Of a DNA stretch of 52,139 nucleotides, positions 8,311 to 17,074 are shown in pieces. The notes under the pieces are model-generated. The model was not told where the DNA came from. It saw only the letters and a program-made list of their open reading frames with translations, and ran no database searches. The DNA is taken from positions 1-52,139 of the forward strand of contig NZ_MSJQ01000065.1 of the NCBI RefSeq assembly GCF_014596515.1, given 5' to 3'. Every line of letters starts with the position of its first letter. Positions within the stretch are counted from its first letter, which is position 1. Origin of the DNA: Streptomyces sp. CBMA156. GTDB taxonomy: Bacteria; Actinomycetota; Actinomycetes; Streptomycetales; Streptomycetaceae. Position numbers and translations under genes: made by a program.

Positions 8311-8896
8311 CGGCCCGGAGCACGTCCTCCGTCGTCACCACCTTGGCGAAGCGCATCGCGTGCAGGGTCGTCGCGGTGGCGCGGGCGAGTTCGGCGGCGG
8401 GGACGGTGGTGCCGTCGGGGCCGGTCATGTCGAAGGCGTGCATGGCGTCGGTGGGGAAGACCGCGTCGTAGCCGAGGTTGCCGGCCATCCGGGCGGTGGT
8501 CTCGTTGCACACGTTGGTGATGATCCCGGTGACCACCACCTGCCGGGCGCCGCGCTCCCCGAGCCAGGCGTGCAGGTCGGGGGTGCCGTAGAAGGCGCTG
8601 TTGACGGTCTTGGTGACGTGCAGCGCGGGAGTGAGCCCGGAGACGAAGTCCTTCAGCTCGTACCCCGGGGTGCCCACGGCCAGCGGGCCGGCCGGGGAGG
8701 TGTGCTGCACGGTGACGATCGGGCGGCCGGTGGCCTGCCAGGCGGCGATCAGCTCGGCCATCCGCTGCTCGGCCTGCGGGTTGTCACGGGGGCCCCAGAA
8801 CGAGGTGTCCTCGAAGCCCTTCTGGACGTCGATGAGCAGCAGGACGGCGTCGGGGTCGAGGGTGAGCGGGGCGTCGAGGGCGTCGGTGTTCGTCAT
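8300..8896 (-). CDS. isochorismatase-family cysteine hydrolase
   Basis: A 198-aa isochorismatase/nicotinamidase-fold hydrolase. The Asp-Lys-Cys triad is visible: Asp23 in LLLIDVQKGFED, Lys96 in VTKTVNSAF and Cys130 in GIITNVCNETTARMAGNLG. The start may be ATG 8896 or ATG 8905; neither has a clear ribosome site. The gene is divergent from the GlxA-type regulator (72-base gap), a common pairing in which the regulator controls the hydrolase. The substrate is probably an amide or vinyl ether and is unknown. Confidence 0.88.
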   Translation of the reverse strand: MTNTDALDAPLTLDPDAVLLLIDVQKGFEDTSFWGPRDNPQAEQRMAELIAAWQATGRPIVTVQHTSPAGPLAVGTPGYELKDFVSGLTPALHVTKTVNSAFYGTPDLHAWLGERGARQVVVTGIITNVCNETTARMAGNLGYDAVFPTDAMHAFDMTGPDGTTVPAAELARATATTLHAMRFAKVVTTEDVLRAAKA

Positions 8897-8956
8897 GCCG
8901 TCCATGGTGGTCGGCGCCGCGGGGGAGGCGTGATGGGCGGAGAGGCCACCCCTCGA

Positions 8957-8962
8957 TAGATT
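8957..8962 (+). promoter_or_regulatory. -10 hexamer of a leaderless promoter (GlxA-like regulator)
   Basis: TAGATT ends 6 bases before ATG 8969; no Shine-Dalgarno-like sequence is present. Confidence 0.55.
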
Positions 8963-8968
8963 CCTGCC

Positions 8969-9931
8969 ATGCGAACCGTGGGCTGCCTGATCTTCGACGG
9001 TGTCCGGGCCTTCGACTACGCGGTGATCGCCGAGGTCTGGGCGAACCGGACCGCCCGGCCCGGCCTGCCCGCCTTCGACCTGAGGGTCTGCGGACCGCAG
9101 GGCGTCCGGGTGCGGCTGGGCGGCGGGCTGGAGCGGGTCCCCGACCACGGGCCGGCGGCGCTGGCCGACTGCGACCTGGTCGTGGTGCCGGGCGTCGAGG
9201 ACCCGGCCGCCCGGCGGAGCCCGGAGATCCTGGAAGCCCTGCGGGCCGTCGCCGCCGCCGGAATCCCGGTCGCCTCGCTCTGCGCAGGCGCCTTCGTCCT
9301 CGCCGAGGCCGGTCTGCTGGACGGCCGCGAGGCCACCACCCACTGGTCGCTCGCCGCCGAACTCGCCCGCCGCTTCCCGGCGGTGACGGTCCGGCCGGAG
9401 GTGCTCTTCACCGGCGGCGAGGGCCTGTGGACCTCGGCCGGGGTCGCGGCGGGCATCGACCTCTGCCTGCACCTGGTGCGCACCGCCCACGGCCAGCAGG
9501 CCGCCGCCACCATCGCCCGCGGCATGGTCACCGCCCCCTACCGGGCGGGCGGCCAGGCCCAGTTCATCCCCACCCCCGTCCCGGACGCCACCGCCGACGG
9601 TGACCCGCTCGCCCGCCTCCGCGCCGAGATCCTGGCCACCCTCGGCACCCCCTGGACGGTGCGCCGGATGGCCGCCGCCGCGCTGATGTCCGAACGCACC
9701 CTGGCCCGCCGCTTCACCGCCTCCACCGGCACCACCCCGATGCGCTGGCTCCTCGACCAGCGCGTCCTCACCGCCCAGCGCCTGCTGGAGGAGACCGACC
9801 TGCCCGTCGACACCGTCGCCACCCGCTGCGGCTTCACCTCCGCGGTCTCGCTGCGCCCGGTCTTCACGGACCGGGTCGGCGTCGCTCCCCGGGAGTACCG
9901 TCGGGCCTTCCGGGGCCGGTCGGAGGGTTAG
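8969..9931 (+). CDS. GlxA-family AraC-type transcriptional regulator
   Basis: 320 aa. The N-terminal half is a DJ-1/PfpI (class I amidotransferase-like) domain with the nucleophile-elbow cysteine Cys105 in VASLCAGAFVLAEAGLLDG. The C-terminal hundred residues are an AraC helix-turn-helix pair: WTVRRMAAAALMSERTLARRFTASTG and LPVDTVATRCGFTSAVSLRPVF. It is divergent from the isochorismatase-type hydrolase, which is its likely target. Its stop overlaps by 4 bases the stop of the convergent lipoprotein gene. Confidence 0.9.
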   Translation: MRTVGCLIFDGVRAFDYAVIAEVWANRTARPGLPAFDLRVCGPQGVRVRLGGGLERVPDHGPAALADCDLVVVPGVEDPAARRSPEILEALRAVAAAGIPVASLCAGAFVLAEAGLLDGREATTHWSLAAELARRFPAVTVRPEVLFTGGEGLWTSAGVAAGIDLCLHLVRTAHGQQAAATIARGMVTAPYRAGGQAQFIPTPVPDATADGDPLARLRAEILATLGTPWTVRRMAAAALMSERTLARRFTASTGTTPMRWLLDQRVLTAQRLLEETDLPVDTVATRCGFTSAVSLRPVFTDRVGVAPREYRRAFRGRSEG

Positions 9932-10527
9932 GGAGTAGGTGTAGGCATCTCCGAGGGCGCAGCCGATTCGGGTGGTGGCATCAGGCAGGGGGTCCGGACG
10001 ACGAGGGACAGGCGGTTGTGGCCCGCCGTGCTGTCGACGTCGATGACGTACCGGCTCTCGGGGTGACGGGCGGAGAAGGCGGCGATGGGCTGGGCCGAAG
10101 GATCCCCGGTGGGAACCTCCCGGTACTCGGTGACCTTGAGGCCTTCGCGGGTGAGCAGGTCCCGGGCCTTCCTGAGGACTTCGTTGTGCTGGTCGTCGGG
10201 GACGTCGGCGTGCACTCCGTAGTCGAGCGTGTAGCGGCCGTCCGGTGCGGACTCGCCGTTCCTGCCGATGCAGGGAGTGAACCCGAAGTTCTCGGGCTCC
10301 GGGTTGATGCGGGCTCCGGTCTCCTGAGCCACGTGCGCGATGATCTGGCGCGCCCAGTCCAGGGAATCCTGCTTGGACTTGACGGGCAGTGGGTCGTCCT
10401 TCCCGTCGAACCTTCCGTTGCCGGGCCCGGCCATGCAAGCTCCAAGGGTGGTGGTCAGCAGCACTGCGGCCGTGAGCCGGCTCAGCTGCGTGGCGATGTG
10501 CCGTGTGCGAGAGGGCGAGATGGTCAT
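9928..10527 (-). CDS. predicted lipoprotein in a type VII-like cassette
   Basis: A 199-aa exported lipoprotein. The start ATG 10527 follows GGAAC closely. The leader ends with the lipobox LGAC, so the mature protein should be anchored outside the membrane. The rest is soluble, with two further Cys (FGFTPCIG and RTPCLMPP) that could form a disulfide, and a Pro/Thr-rich tail. I do not recognise the family. It lies 20 bases downstream of the DUF1023 hydrolase gene on the same strand and is probably the last gene of that three-gene operon. Confidence 0.75.
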   Translation of the reverse strand: MTISPSRTRHIATQLSRLTAAVLLTTTLGACMAGPGNGRFDGKDDPLPVKSKQDSLDWARQIIAHVAQETGARINPEPENFGFTPCIGRNGESAPDGRYTLDYGVHADVPDDQHNEVLRKARDLLTREGLKVTEYREVPTGDPSAQPIAAFSARHPESRYVIDVDSTAGHNRLSLVVRTPCLMPPPESAAPSEMPTPTP

Positions 10528-10547
10528 CGGTTCCAATCAGGGATTCG

Positions 10548-12209
10548 TCAGTGGGGTATCGAGCCCCAGATCGGGTCCTCCTTCGGCCCGGTGGTGGGCG
10601 GAACACCGGCGATGATCTTCCCGATGTTCTTGAGGCTTTCGGAGTCCTGGGTCCAATATCCGTCGTGGCCCGATGTGTCGACCTTGATGTTGTGACCGCC
10701 GAAACCGGCGATGTGTGGTGCGGTGCCCAACACCGTGCTGCCGACGGCGCGGATGGGGTCGTCGGTCGCCGTTCCGGCCCACACGTGGTCGGGGTCGATG
10801 TTCAGCTGGTCGGCGAGGAGGACGCCCATGCCCGGACTGCCGAGGGCGAGGATGTCGTCGGCGTGCAGACCGCCCGCGTCCTGGGCGGCCTCGCCGACGG
10901 CGTAGGTCCCGTAGCTGTGCGCCATCCACGTGAGATGGGTCTTCGGTTCGCCGTGGGCCACGCGGAGTCCGTTCGAGAATCTCCGCATGTCCTCGGCACC
11001 GTCGATGCCCCGCATGAGATTTGCTGCTCCCGGCAGACTCTCCGGGGTGTCGTAGCCGAGGTAGGAGATCACTGACACGGGCTTGCCGGCGCCGGCTTGA
11101 TACTCGGCAGCCCGCTGGAACTGGCGGATGCGGTCGATCTGGTTCGGGACGCCAGGGAGTTCGGTGCCTGTGCCCGGGGCGAACACGGCGGTGTGGGCGG
11201 CCTTGTCGGGGTTCCCGGTGGCGATGATGGCGCGTCCGTCGCCGTCGAACCGCTCCGGGTCGATGGCGAGGAGGAACATCTGCTTCGATTCGTCCTTCTC
11301 GTTCGCGCTCTCCTCCAGTTTCTTCCTGATCTCCATCAGCGCGTTCTTGCGCTTGTCGTAGTCCTTCTGGTCCAGGCCGAACACGGAGGCCGAACCGGCC
11401 TCCAGTGCGTCGATCTTCTGGTCCAGTACGAGCCGGTTGGCCCTGTCACGGGCCCCGGCCGGGATGCCGTCGAGGTCGCCCACCTGTGCGGCGTTCAGCG
11501 TGAGGTAGGTCTCCTGCTGGTCGAGGGTGAGGCTGTTCCACCAGGCGGCGTTCTTCGCGGGGTCCTTGCCGTCCGGGATGTAGGGGTCGACCAGGTGGAG
11601 GTCCCGCATGATGCCGTCGACGGCGTACTTCGCCGTGAGGAGTGATCCGTTCGCGCGGGACGGGTCCAGTGTGTTGGCGCTGAGCCGCACGAGGGCGTTA
11701 TGGCCTTGGTCGCTCGCCTCCTGAGCCGCCTTCAGTGCGGCGTTGATACGGTCCTGGAAGCCCTTCATCTCCGAGCCGAGTTGCTGGCGGGCCTTCTGGG
11801 CCTCCGGGTCGTTCGCTTCACCCTTGCCCTGAGCCGGGAGACTGAGGGTACCTTCGGCGGACACGGTCAGGCCGGCGGCGTCCGCCCGGTGTACGGCGTT
11901 GGTGAGGTTGGTCTGCGCCTGGTACATCCGCTCGGCCACGGTGTTCAGTACCAGGGCCGCCGCCTCGGACTCCATCCGGATGATCTCCATCTGGACTTCC
12001 GTCTTCAGCATGAAGGGCTGTGCGGCCTTGGCGTCGGCGCCCTCCCAGCCGGGGCCCTGTGGTCCGTTGGCCTGGAGCGGTCCGGTCACCTGATTGCGGT
12101 GGCGTTGCCCGGTGTTGTCCATTGCGTGGCCGAGAGCTTTCCAAGCCTTCGCGGCGTCGCGCAGGCCGTGCGGATCGAACTTCAGCAGGAGGTCGTAGAG
12201 GTTGGTCAC
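10548..12209 (-). CDS. DUF1023 alpha/beta hydrolase with WXG-type N-terminus
   Basis: A 553-aa protein starting at GTG 12209, which overlaps the upstream stop as GTGA. The N-terminal ~270 residues are helical, with a Trp55-Glu-Gly57 (WXG) turn, as in type VII secretion substrates. The C-terminal half is a DUF1023 alpha/beta hydrolase with nucleophile Ser in WMAHSYGTYAVGEAA and the family stretch DDILALGSPGMGVLLAD. Such two-part proteins occur in actinomycete WXG/EspC-like loci and may act on lipids or esters outside the cell. There is no secretion ATPase in the window. Confidence is high for the fold and low for the substrate. Confidence 0.85.
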   Translation of the reverse strand: MTNLYDLLLKFDPHGLRDAAKAWKALGHAMDNTGQRHRNQVTGPLQANGPQGPGWEGADAKAAQPFMLKTEVQMEIIRMESEAAALVLNTVAERMYQAQTNLTNAVHRADAAGLTVSAEGTLSLPAQGKGEANDPEAQKARQQLGSEMKGFQDRINAALKAAQEASDQGHNALVRLSANTLDPSRANGSLLTAKYAVDGIMRDLHLVDPYIPDGKDPAKNAAWWNSLTLDQQETYLTLNAAQVGDLDGIPAGARDRANRLVLDQKIDALEAGSASVFGLDQKDYDKRKNALMEIRKKLEESANEKDESKQMFLLAIDPERFDGDGRAIIATGNPDKAAHTAVFAPGTGTELPGVPNQIDRIRQFQRAAEYQAGAGKPVSVISYLGYDTPESLPGAANLMRGIDGAEDMRRFSNGLRVAHGEPKTHLTWMAHSYGTYAVGEAAQDAGGLHADDILALGSPGMGVLLADQLNIDPDHVWAGTATDDPIRAVGSTVLGTAPHIAGFGGHNIKVDTSGHDGYWTQDSESLKNIGKIIAGVPPTTGPKEDPIWGSIPH

Positions 12210-12520
12210 TTGGGCCCCTGCTGGGGTACGGCCCACCCGCCGGCGACTGCCTGATCGCGGTGCTCGTGGGCGGACGCGTTGGCGTTGAGGTTGGTCGCGG
12301 TGTCCGCGAGCCGCTGCCGTAGGTCGCCGAGCGGTTTGGCCCAGCCAGTCCCCAACTGGCCGAGTCCGCCGGAGATCGACCAGCCGGTGAGCTGGGTCGA
12401 GACCGTGGTGCTGGTGTTCAGTGCGGCCTGGACGGGTTTGTCCAGTTCGTCACTCAGCGTCTTGGCAATGCCTGCGGATGCCCACAGGTCAGCCGTTTGA
12501 ATCGCGATCCTGTCGCTCAT
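12206..12520 (-). CDS. WXG100/EspC-like small helical protein
   Basis: A 104-aa protein starting at ATG 12520 behind GAGGGG. It is almost all helix, with a central Trp/Gly turn (GWSISGGLGQLGTGW) between two helices and a His/Gln-rich end, as in EspC/WXG100-like type VII substrates and antitoxin-like partners. Its stop overlaps the start of the DUF1023 gene by 4 bases, so the two are translationally coupled and may form a complex. Confidence 0.75.
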   Translation of the reverse strand: MSDRIAIQTADLWASAGIAKTLSDELDKPVQAALNTSTTVSTQLTGWSISGGLGQLGTGWAKPLGDLRQRLADTATNLNANASAHEHRDQAVAGGWAVPQQGPK

Positions 12521-12731
12521 CTGGGTTCCCCTCCCCGGAGACGGATGCGTAGGCCGCGCTCGTCCAGCGAAAACGCCAGGTGCGAGCGAAGCGCTGCGTA
12601 TCCGTACAGATATTCAGATGATATTTGCGACTCGGGCGGTAGGTCGGCGGATCTCGGGAATCTGTTGGCCGCCATCGTGCGAGCTCGCGCGGGTACGGTC
12701 ACCCGGGAGGGCGCAGTCGGGAGGCGGAGTG

Positions 12732-13169
12732 GTGGCGGAGCGGGTGCCGGGGTGGTTCTGGGAGGTCCTGGAGGCGGCGCGGCCGCGGGTGGCCGCGCTG
12801 GAGGCGTGGCTGGGGGGTCAACCGCGGGAGGTGCTGGAGGAGTTCGCGTGGGCGTACGCGACGGCGGCGGAGGAGCTGGCGGACTTCGCGGAGGGGGTGG
12901 GTGTCGACGGGGAGGTGTGGTCGGAGGACAGCACCGAGGACCTCTGCCTGTGGGTGGTCGGGCAGGGGTACGGGCTGTGGCGGGCGGTGCTGGAGGGGGA
13001 GCGGGCGCTGGAGGAGGCCGCGCGGGTGTACCTCGGAGGGGAGGCGGCCTGGGACGGGGAGGTCGCGGATCCGGCGCACCGGGGCTACCAGTCGCCGGAC
13101 GCCATCGTCCACGGCGTCCACCGGTCGCGGTTCGGCGAGGAGTTGCGCGAGCGGCCGGAGGACTACTGA
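12732..13169 (+). CDS. DUF4240-like protein
   Basis: A 145-aa acidic protein. The start GTG 12732 is preferred over GTG 12729 because GGGAGG lies 7 bases upstream. Features are VPGWFWEVLEAARP at the N-terminus, FAWAYATAAEELADF, LCLWVVGQGYGLWRAVLEG and a C-terminal GYQSPDAIVHGVHRSRFGEELRE, resembling DUF4240 proteins of actinomycetes, whose role is unknown. It is divergent from the WXG cassette with about 210 bases between. TACGGT at about 12694 could be its -10. Confidence 0.75.
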   Translation: MAERVPGWFWEVLEAARPRVAALEAWLGGQPREVLEEFAWAYATAAEELADFAEGVGVDGEVWSEDSTEDLCLWVVGQGYGLWRAVLEGERALEEAARVYLGGEAAWDGEVADPAHRGYQSPDAIVHGVHRSRFGEELRERPEDY

Positions 13170-13198
13170 GGACGCCTGAGGGCGGGCGGCGGGCGGCG

Positions 13199-13233
13199 GG
13201 CGGGGTGGCGGTTCTCGGTGCCGCCACCCCGCC
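13199..13233. terminator. strong bidirectional hairpin
   Basis: Arms GGCGGGGTGGCGG (13199-13211) and CCGCCACCCCGCC (13221-13233) pair perfectly around a 9-base loop. It separates the DUF4240-like gene from the convergent acyl-CoA ligase gene. Confidence 0.7.
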
Positions 13234-13284
13234 GGCCTCCCGGCACGCGGCCGTGGTCCGTCGGGCCGGACGGTCCGTCAGCCG

Positions 13285-14865
13285 TCAGCCGGCGTGGGAG
13301 TCGCGCAGGAGCTTCTTGTCCGGCTTGCCGACGGGCGTCAGCGGGATCTCGTCCACGAGGTGCAGCACCTCGGGGGCGAAGATCCGTCCCTTGCGCTCGG
13401 TGACGAACGCGCGGAGTTCCGCCAGCGTCGGCCGCTGCCCGGGGGCGGGGACGACGGCGACGTGGACGTGTTCCGTCTCCTGGTCGTCGCGCACGCCGAA
13501 GACCGCGCAGCGGGCGACCGCCGGGTGGGTGATCAGGAGGTCCTCCACCTCGGACGGGTAGACGTGCCCGCCGACCACGATGATCAGGTCCTTGGCCCGG
13601 TCGGCGAGGTAGAGGTAGCCGTCCTCGTCGAAGTAGCCGACGTCGCCGGTGTTCAGCCAGCCGTCCCGCAGCACGGCGGCGGTGAGGTCGGGCCGCTTCC
13701 AGTACCCGGCCATGACGGTGTCGGAGCGCAGGTGGACCTCCCCCTGCCCGCCGGTCGGCAGGTCGGTGCCGTCGAGCGCGCGGATCGCCACCTCGACGCC
13801 CGGGACGGGCCGGCCGACCGAGACCTGGCCGCCGTGGCCGATCCGGTCGTGCTCCTGCGGGGTGAGCATGGAGATCAGCTGCGCCTCCGACATCCCGTAG
13901 ACGCCGAACAGGACCGGCCCGAACACCTTGAACGCCTCGCGGATCCGGGTCGGTGAGGCGGCACTGCCCCCGTACGGGATGGTCCGCAGGCTGGACAGGT
14001 CGGTGTGGCCGACCGCCGGGTGGTCGAGCAGCTGGTGGAGCAGCGGAGGCAGCAGCCAGAGGTCGGTGATGCGTTCGCGCTCGATGGCGGTGAGGACCGC
14101 GCCGGGCTCGAAGGAGCGCTGGAGGACCACCGTGCCGCCGCGCTGGAGGGTCAGGTCGGAGAGGATGCCGGAGAGGTGGGCGAGCGGGGTGGGGGCGAGG
14201 AGGCGGGGCGCGCCGGCGGCGGGGTCGCTGCCGACCGGGGCGTCGAAGACGCGGCGGTAGGGCCCGTGCAGGCTGAGGATGCCCTTCGGGATGCCGGTGG
14301 TGCCGCCGGTGTGGCGGATGCCGAGGTCGTCGTCGGGCCCGACCCGCACGGCCGGCGGCTCGGCGGGGCGGTGGGCGGAGGCGGCGATCACGTCCTCGCC
14401 GACGGCCCCGTCGGCGGCCACCGGTCCCGGGCCGAGGGTGAGGACGGCCGGGACGTCGACCAGCGGGAGCAACTCGGGTGCGGTGGCGTACCGTTCGGCG
14501 TCCACGAGCAGGAGGCTGGTGTCGACGCTCGCGGTGATCTCGGCCAGGACCGGCGCGCTCATGCCGTCGTACAGGTTGACCACCCGGGCGCCCGCGAGGC
14601 CCGCGGCGTAGCGGGCGCTCAGGGCCTCGGGGGTGTTGCCGGTCAGCAGGGTCACGGTGCTGCCGACGGTCACTCCCCGGGCGATCAGCTCGTGGGCGAG
14701 ACGGTAGGTGGTGGCGGCGAAGTCGCCGGCGGTGATCCCGGCGCCGTCGGCGGTGACGAAGGCCTGACGGCCGGGGTCGGATGCGAGGGCCCGGAGGATC
14801 AGCGCGGGGCCGCTGACGAACTCGGAGTCCCGCGTGGCCACTTCGTGCTTGTAGTTTGCAACCAT
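13285..14865 (-). CDS. AMP-dependent acyl-CoA ligase
   Basis: A 526-aa ANL-superfamily enzyme that activates a carboxylic acid as acyl-AMP and then a thioester. Core motifs are in order: HTGGTTGIPKGI (A3), VYGMSEAQ (A5), GWLNTGDVGYFDEDGYLYLADRAKD (A7-A8 region) and PLTPVGKPDKKLL with the C-terminal Lys (A10). The start is ATG 14865; TAGCCT lies 6 bases upstream on this strand, so transcription looks leaderless. There is no carrier-protein gene next to it and the substrate is unknown. The first His of the P-loop motif replaces the usual Thr/Tyr. Confidence 0.88.
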   Translation of the reverse strand: MVANYKHEVATRDSEFVSGPALILRALASDPGRQAFVTADGAGITAGDFAATTYRLAHELIARGVTVGSTVTLLTGNTPEALSARYAAGLAGARVVNLYDGMSAPVLAEITASVDTSLLLVDAERYATAPELLPLVDVPAVLTLGPGPVAADGAVGEDVIAASAHRPAEPPAVRVGPDDDLGIRHTGGTTGIPKGILSLHGPYRRVFDAPVGSDPAAGAPRLLAPTPLAHLSGILSDLTLQRGGTVVLQRSFEPGAVLTAIERERITDLWLLPPLLHQLLDHPAVGHTDLSSLRTIPYGGSAASPTRIREAFKVFGPVLFGVYGMSEAQLISMLTPQEHDRIGHGGQVSVGRPVPGVEVAIRALDGTDLPTGGQGEVHLRSDTVMAGYWKRPDLTAAVLRDGWLNTGDVGYFDEDGYLYLADRAKDLIIVVGGHVYPSEVEDLLITHPAVARCAVFGVRDDQETEHVHVAVVPAPGQRPTLAELRAFVTERKGRIFAPEVLHLVDEIPLTPVGKPDKKLLRDSHAG

Positions 14866-14871
14866 GGCCAC

Positions 14872-14877
14872 AGGCTA
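14872..14877 (-). promoter_or_regulatory. -10 hexamer of a leaderless promoter (acyl-CoA ligase)
   Basis: Read on the minus strand, TAGCCT ends 6 bases before ATG 14865. Confidence 0.5.
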
Positions 14878-15058
14878 ACCCCAACCCCGGTGCCGTACTG
14901 GGGATGCCCGGAGGGTAATTGGCGTGAACCTTGCGCTGACGGCGCATTCATGACGGTGCATCAGGGTACCGCTGCTGCCCGCGCCGCCCCGTCCGGGTGA
15001 AGCGTGCGGGTGAAGCGTGGGCGAAGTGAGGGTGGGTCGCGGGGCTGGGCGGCCCCGC

Positions 15059-15574
15059 TCAGAACGCCGTCGGAGACCGGAGGGCGAGGTCGGTGGCGGT
15101 GGCCCAGTGGGCGGCGGTGGCGGTCACGATCACGTAGCCCTGCTGGGAGGGGAGCCGGGGGACCGTGGCGCTGAGGCAGCCGTGGCTGCGGTGGACCTCG
15201 ACGGGGACGGGGACGCCGTGGAGCAGCACCTCGCCCGGGGTCGGCGGCCCGTCGAGCGGGGCGAGCTGGGTGCGGGGGTCGAGACGGCTGGAATTGGCGA
15301 GGAAGGTGGAGAGTTGGGACTGCGGGGTGGTGAGGGAGCCCACCCGGTGGCCGGGCGGAACGGGGCGCGAGGTCTGGACGACGGCGACGAGTTCGCCGTC
15401 CAGGTGGTAGTTGAGGTCGAGGTGGCAGAGGTAGCCGTCCGAGGAGAGCCGCCCCAGCAGGAAGAACCACCCGGGCGGGGCGGCGCGGAGTGCGGCGATC
15501 TGCTCGCCCCACTCGTCGGCCGTCTCGCGGTGGGTCGGTATGTGGATGCTGCGCGGGCGGGTGTCGCGGAACAA
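15059..15574 (-). CDS. hypothetical protein
   Basis: A 171-aa soluble protein I do not recognise. The TTG start at 15574 has GGGGGAAG 5 bases upstream. Sequence near the N-terminus reads HIPTHRETADEWGEQIAAL, followed by strand-rich segments (WFFLLGRLSSDGYLCHLDLNYHLDGELVAVVQ). No signal peptide or membrane helix. It follows the MFS gene by 195 bases on the same strand and could belong to the peptide operon, but no overlap or shared motif proves it. Confidence 0.6.
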   Translation of the reverse strand: MFRDTRPRSIHIPTHRETADEWGEQIAALRAAPPGWFFLLGRLSSDGYLCHLDLNYHLDGELVAVVQTSRPVPPGHRVGSLTTPQSQLSTFLANSSRLDPRTQLAPLDGPPTPGEVLLHGVPVPVEVHRSHGCLSATVPRLPSQQGYVIVTATAAHWATATDLALRSPTAF

Positions 15575-15769
15575 GGGCTTCCCCCAACGGTCGGCTGACA
15601 GGCGGTCGTTGGGACGAGTATGCGGTTTCGCCCGGAGGTTCGGGGACGGATCGGCGGCGGATCGACCGTTGGGGCCGGCCGGGTGGTGTCGCTGTGGGCT
15701 TCTTCGTCGGCCGGAGCGCGTGAGAAGTCGGCGGGGCCGACGTCCGATGCGGGGCCCGGCGGCGCGGGG

Positions 15770-17074
15770 TCAGCCGGGCCGGCGGTGGGTGCGGGCGGCG
15801 TGGAGGGCCAGGGGGGTGACGAGCGCGGCCGTCAGGGCGCAGGCGAGGGCCAGGGTGCCGTAGCCGCCCGCTGCGGCGAGCGGGGCGGAGAGCAGGCCGC
15901 CGGTGCTGCCGGCGACGGCGAGGCCGACGTCGGCCAGGCCCTGGGTGGAGGCGCCGCGGGCGGACGGCGCCGCGGCGGTGACGATGGCCGTCCCGCTGAC
16001 CAGGCCGAGGTTCCAGCCGGCGCCCGCCAGGGTCAGGGCCACGGCCAGGACCGGGACCGAGTCCGCCGGTGCGAGGGCGGCGAGGAGGGCGGCCGCGGAG
16101 AGGAGGGTGCCGCAGGCCGCGGCGACCGGCAGAGCCCCCCAGCGGTCGACCAGCAGGCCGCTGAGCGGGGACGGGAGGAACATCGCGGCGATGTGGAGGG
16201 AGACGACGAGGCCGATCGTGCCCGTGCCGTGGCCGTTGGCGGCCAGGTGGACGGGCGTCATCGTCATGATGGCGACCTTGGGCAGCTGGGCGAGCAGCAT
16301 GATCCACAGACCGGTCGCCACCCCGGGCCCGCGGCCCGGCCGCCCGGCCGGGGCGTCCGCGATCGGGACGTCGTCAGGGACGTCGCCAGGGACGTCGTCC
16401 GGTGCGGGCCCGGGAGCCCGGGTGCGTGCCAGACGGAGGGGATCGGGACGCAGGGCGGTGGTGAGGACGACGGCCGCCACCGTGTAGCCGAGGGCGGCGA
16501 GCAGGAACGGTCCGGCCAGCGGGGGGATGCCCCAGGCCTGGGCGAGCCGGCCGGTGAGGGGCACCAGGTTGGGCCCGGCGACCGCCCCGAGCGTGGCGGC
16601 GAGCAGGACCCGGCTCAGGGCGCGGGCACGCCGCCGGGGGGACGCGAGGTCGGCGCCGGCGTAGCGGGCGAGCAGGTTGGTGGCGGTGCCGGCGCCGTAG
16701 ACCAGGAGGGAGGGCAGGAGCAGCGCGACCTGGTCGGCGGCCACCGCGGCGACCACCCCGACGCTGCCCAGGGCGCCGGCGGCGTAGCCGAGGCCGAGCC
16801 CGGGGCGGCGGCCCCTGGACTGGCACAGCCGGCCGATGGCCAGGGCGCCGAGCATCGATCCGCCGGTGAACAGGGCGGTGGGGATGCCGGCGAGGCCCCT
16901 GGAGCCGAGCATGTCCTCGGCCAGCAGTGCTCCCACCACGATGCCGGCGGTCAGTCCGGCGCCGCTGACCAGCTGGGAGACGACCAGGACGGCCAGCACC
17001 CGCCGCTGCTCGGGCGGTTCGGGCGGTTCGGGGGCCCGGCGGGGCCTGGTGGCGGCCCGGGCGGGCGGTGTCAT
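15770..17074 (-). CDS. MFS transporter, probable exporter of the peptide cassette
   Basis: A 434-aa protein with about twelve hydrophobic segments. The loop 2-3 signature is degenerate (GRLCQSRGRRPGLGLG), and the central cytoplasmic loop is rich in Pro, Asp and Arg (about residues 215-255). ATG 17074 overlaps the stop of the GRDP-like gene as ATGA, so it is co-translated with the preceding two genes. Drug/H+ antiporter-type MFS proteins often export natural products; here the neighbours suggest a modified peptide or its fragment. Confidence 0.88.
   Translation of the reverse strand: MTPPARAATRPRRAPEPPEPPEQRRVLAVLVVSQLVSGAGLTAGIVVGALLAEDMLGSRGLAGIPTALFTGGSMLGALAIGRLCQSRGRRPGLGLGYAAGALGSVGVVAAVAADQVALLLPSLLVYGAGTATNLLARYAGADLASPRRRARALSRVLLAATLGAVAGPNLVPLTGRLAQAWGIPPLAGPFLLAALGYTVAAVVLTTALRPDPLRLARTRAPGPAPDDVPGDVPDDVPIADAPAGRPGRGPGVATGLWIMLLAQLPKVAIMTMTPVHLAANGHGTGTIGLVVSLHIAAMFLPSPLSGLLVDRWGALPVAAACGTLLSAAALLAALAPADSVPVLAVALTLAGAGWNLGLVSGTAIVTAAAPSARGASTQGLADVGLAVAGSTGGLLSAPLAAAGGYGTLALACALTAALVTPLALHAARTHRRPG

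Noticed and set aside
12517..13227. Pro-rich minus-strand ORF opposite the DUF4240-like gene
   Set aside because: It is the antisense shadow of a better ORF with a ribosome site.
13285..15574. Acyl-CoA ligase and the 171-aa protein as part of the peptide cassette
   Set aside because: Same strand, but gaps of about 195 bases and a separate leaderless promoter for the ligase argue against it.
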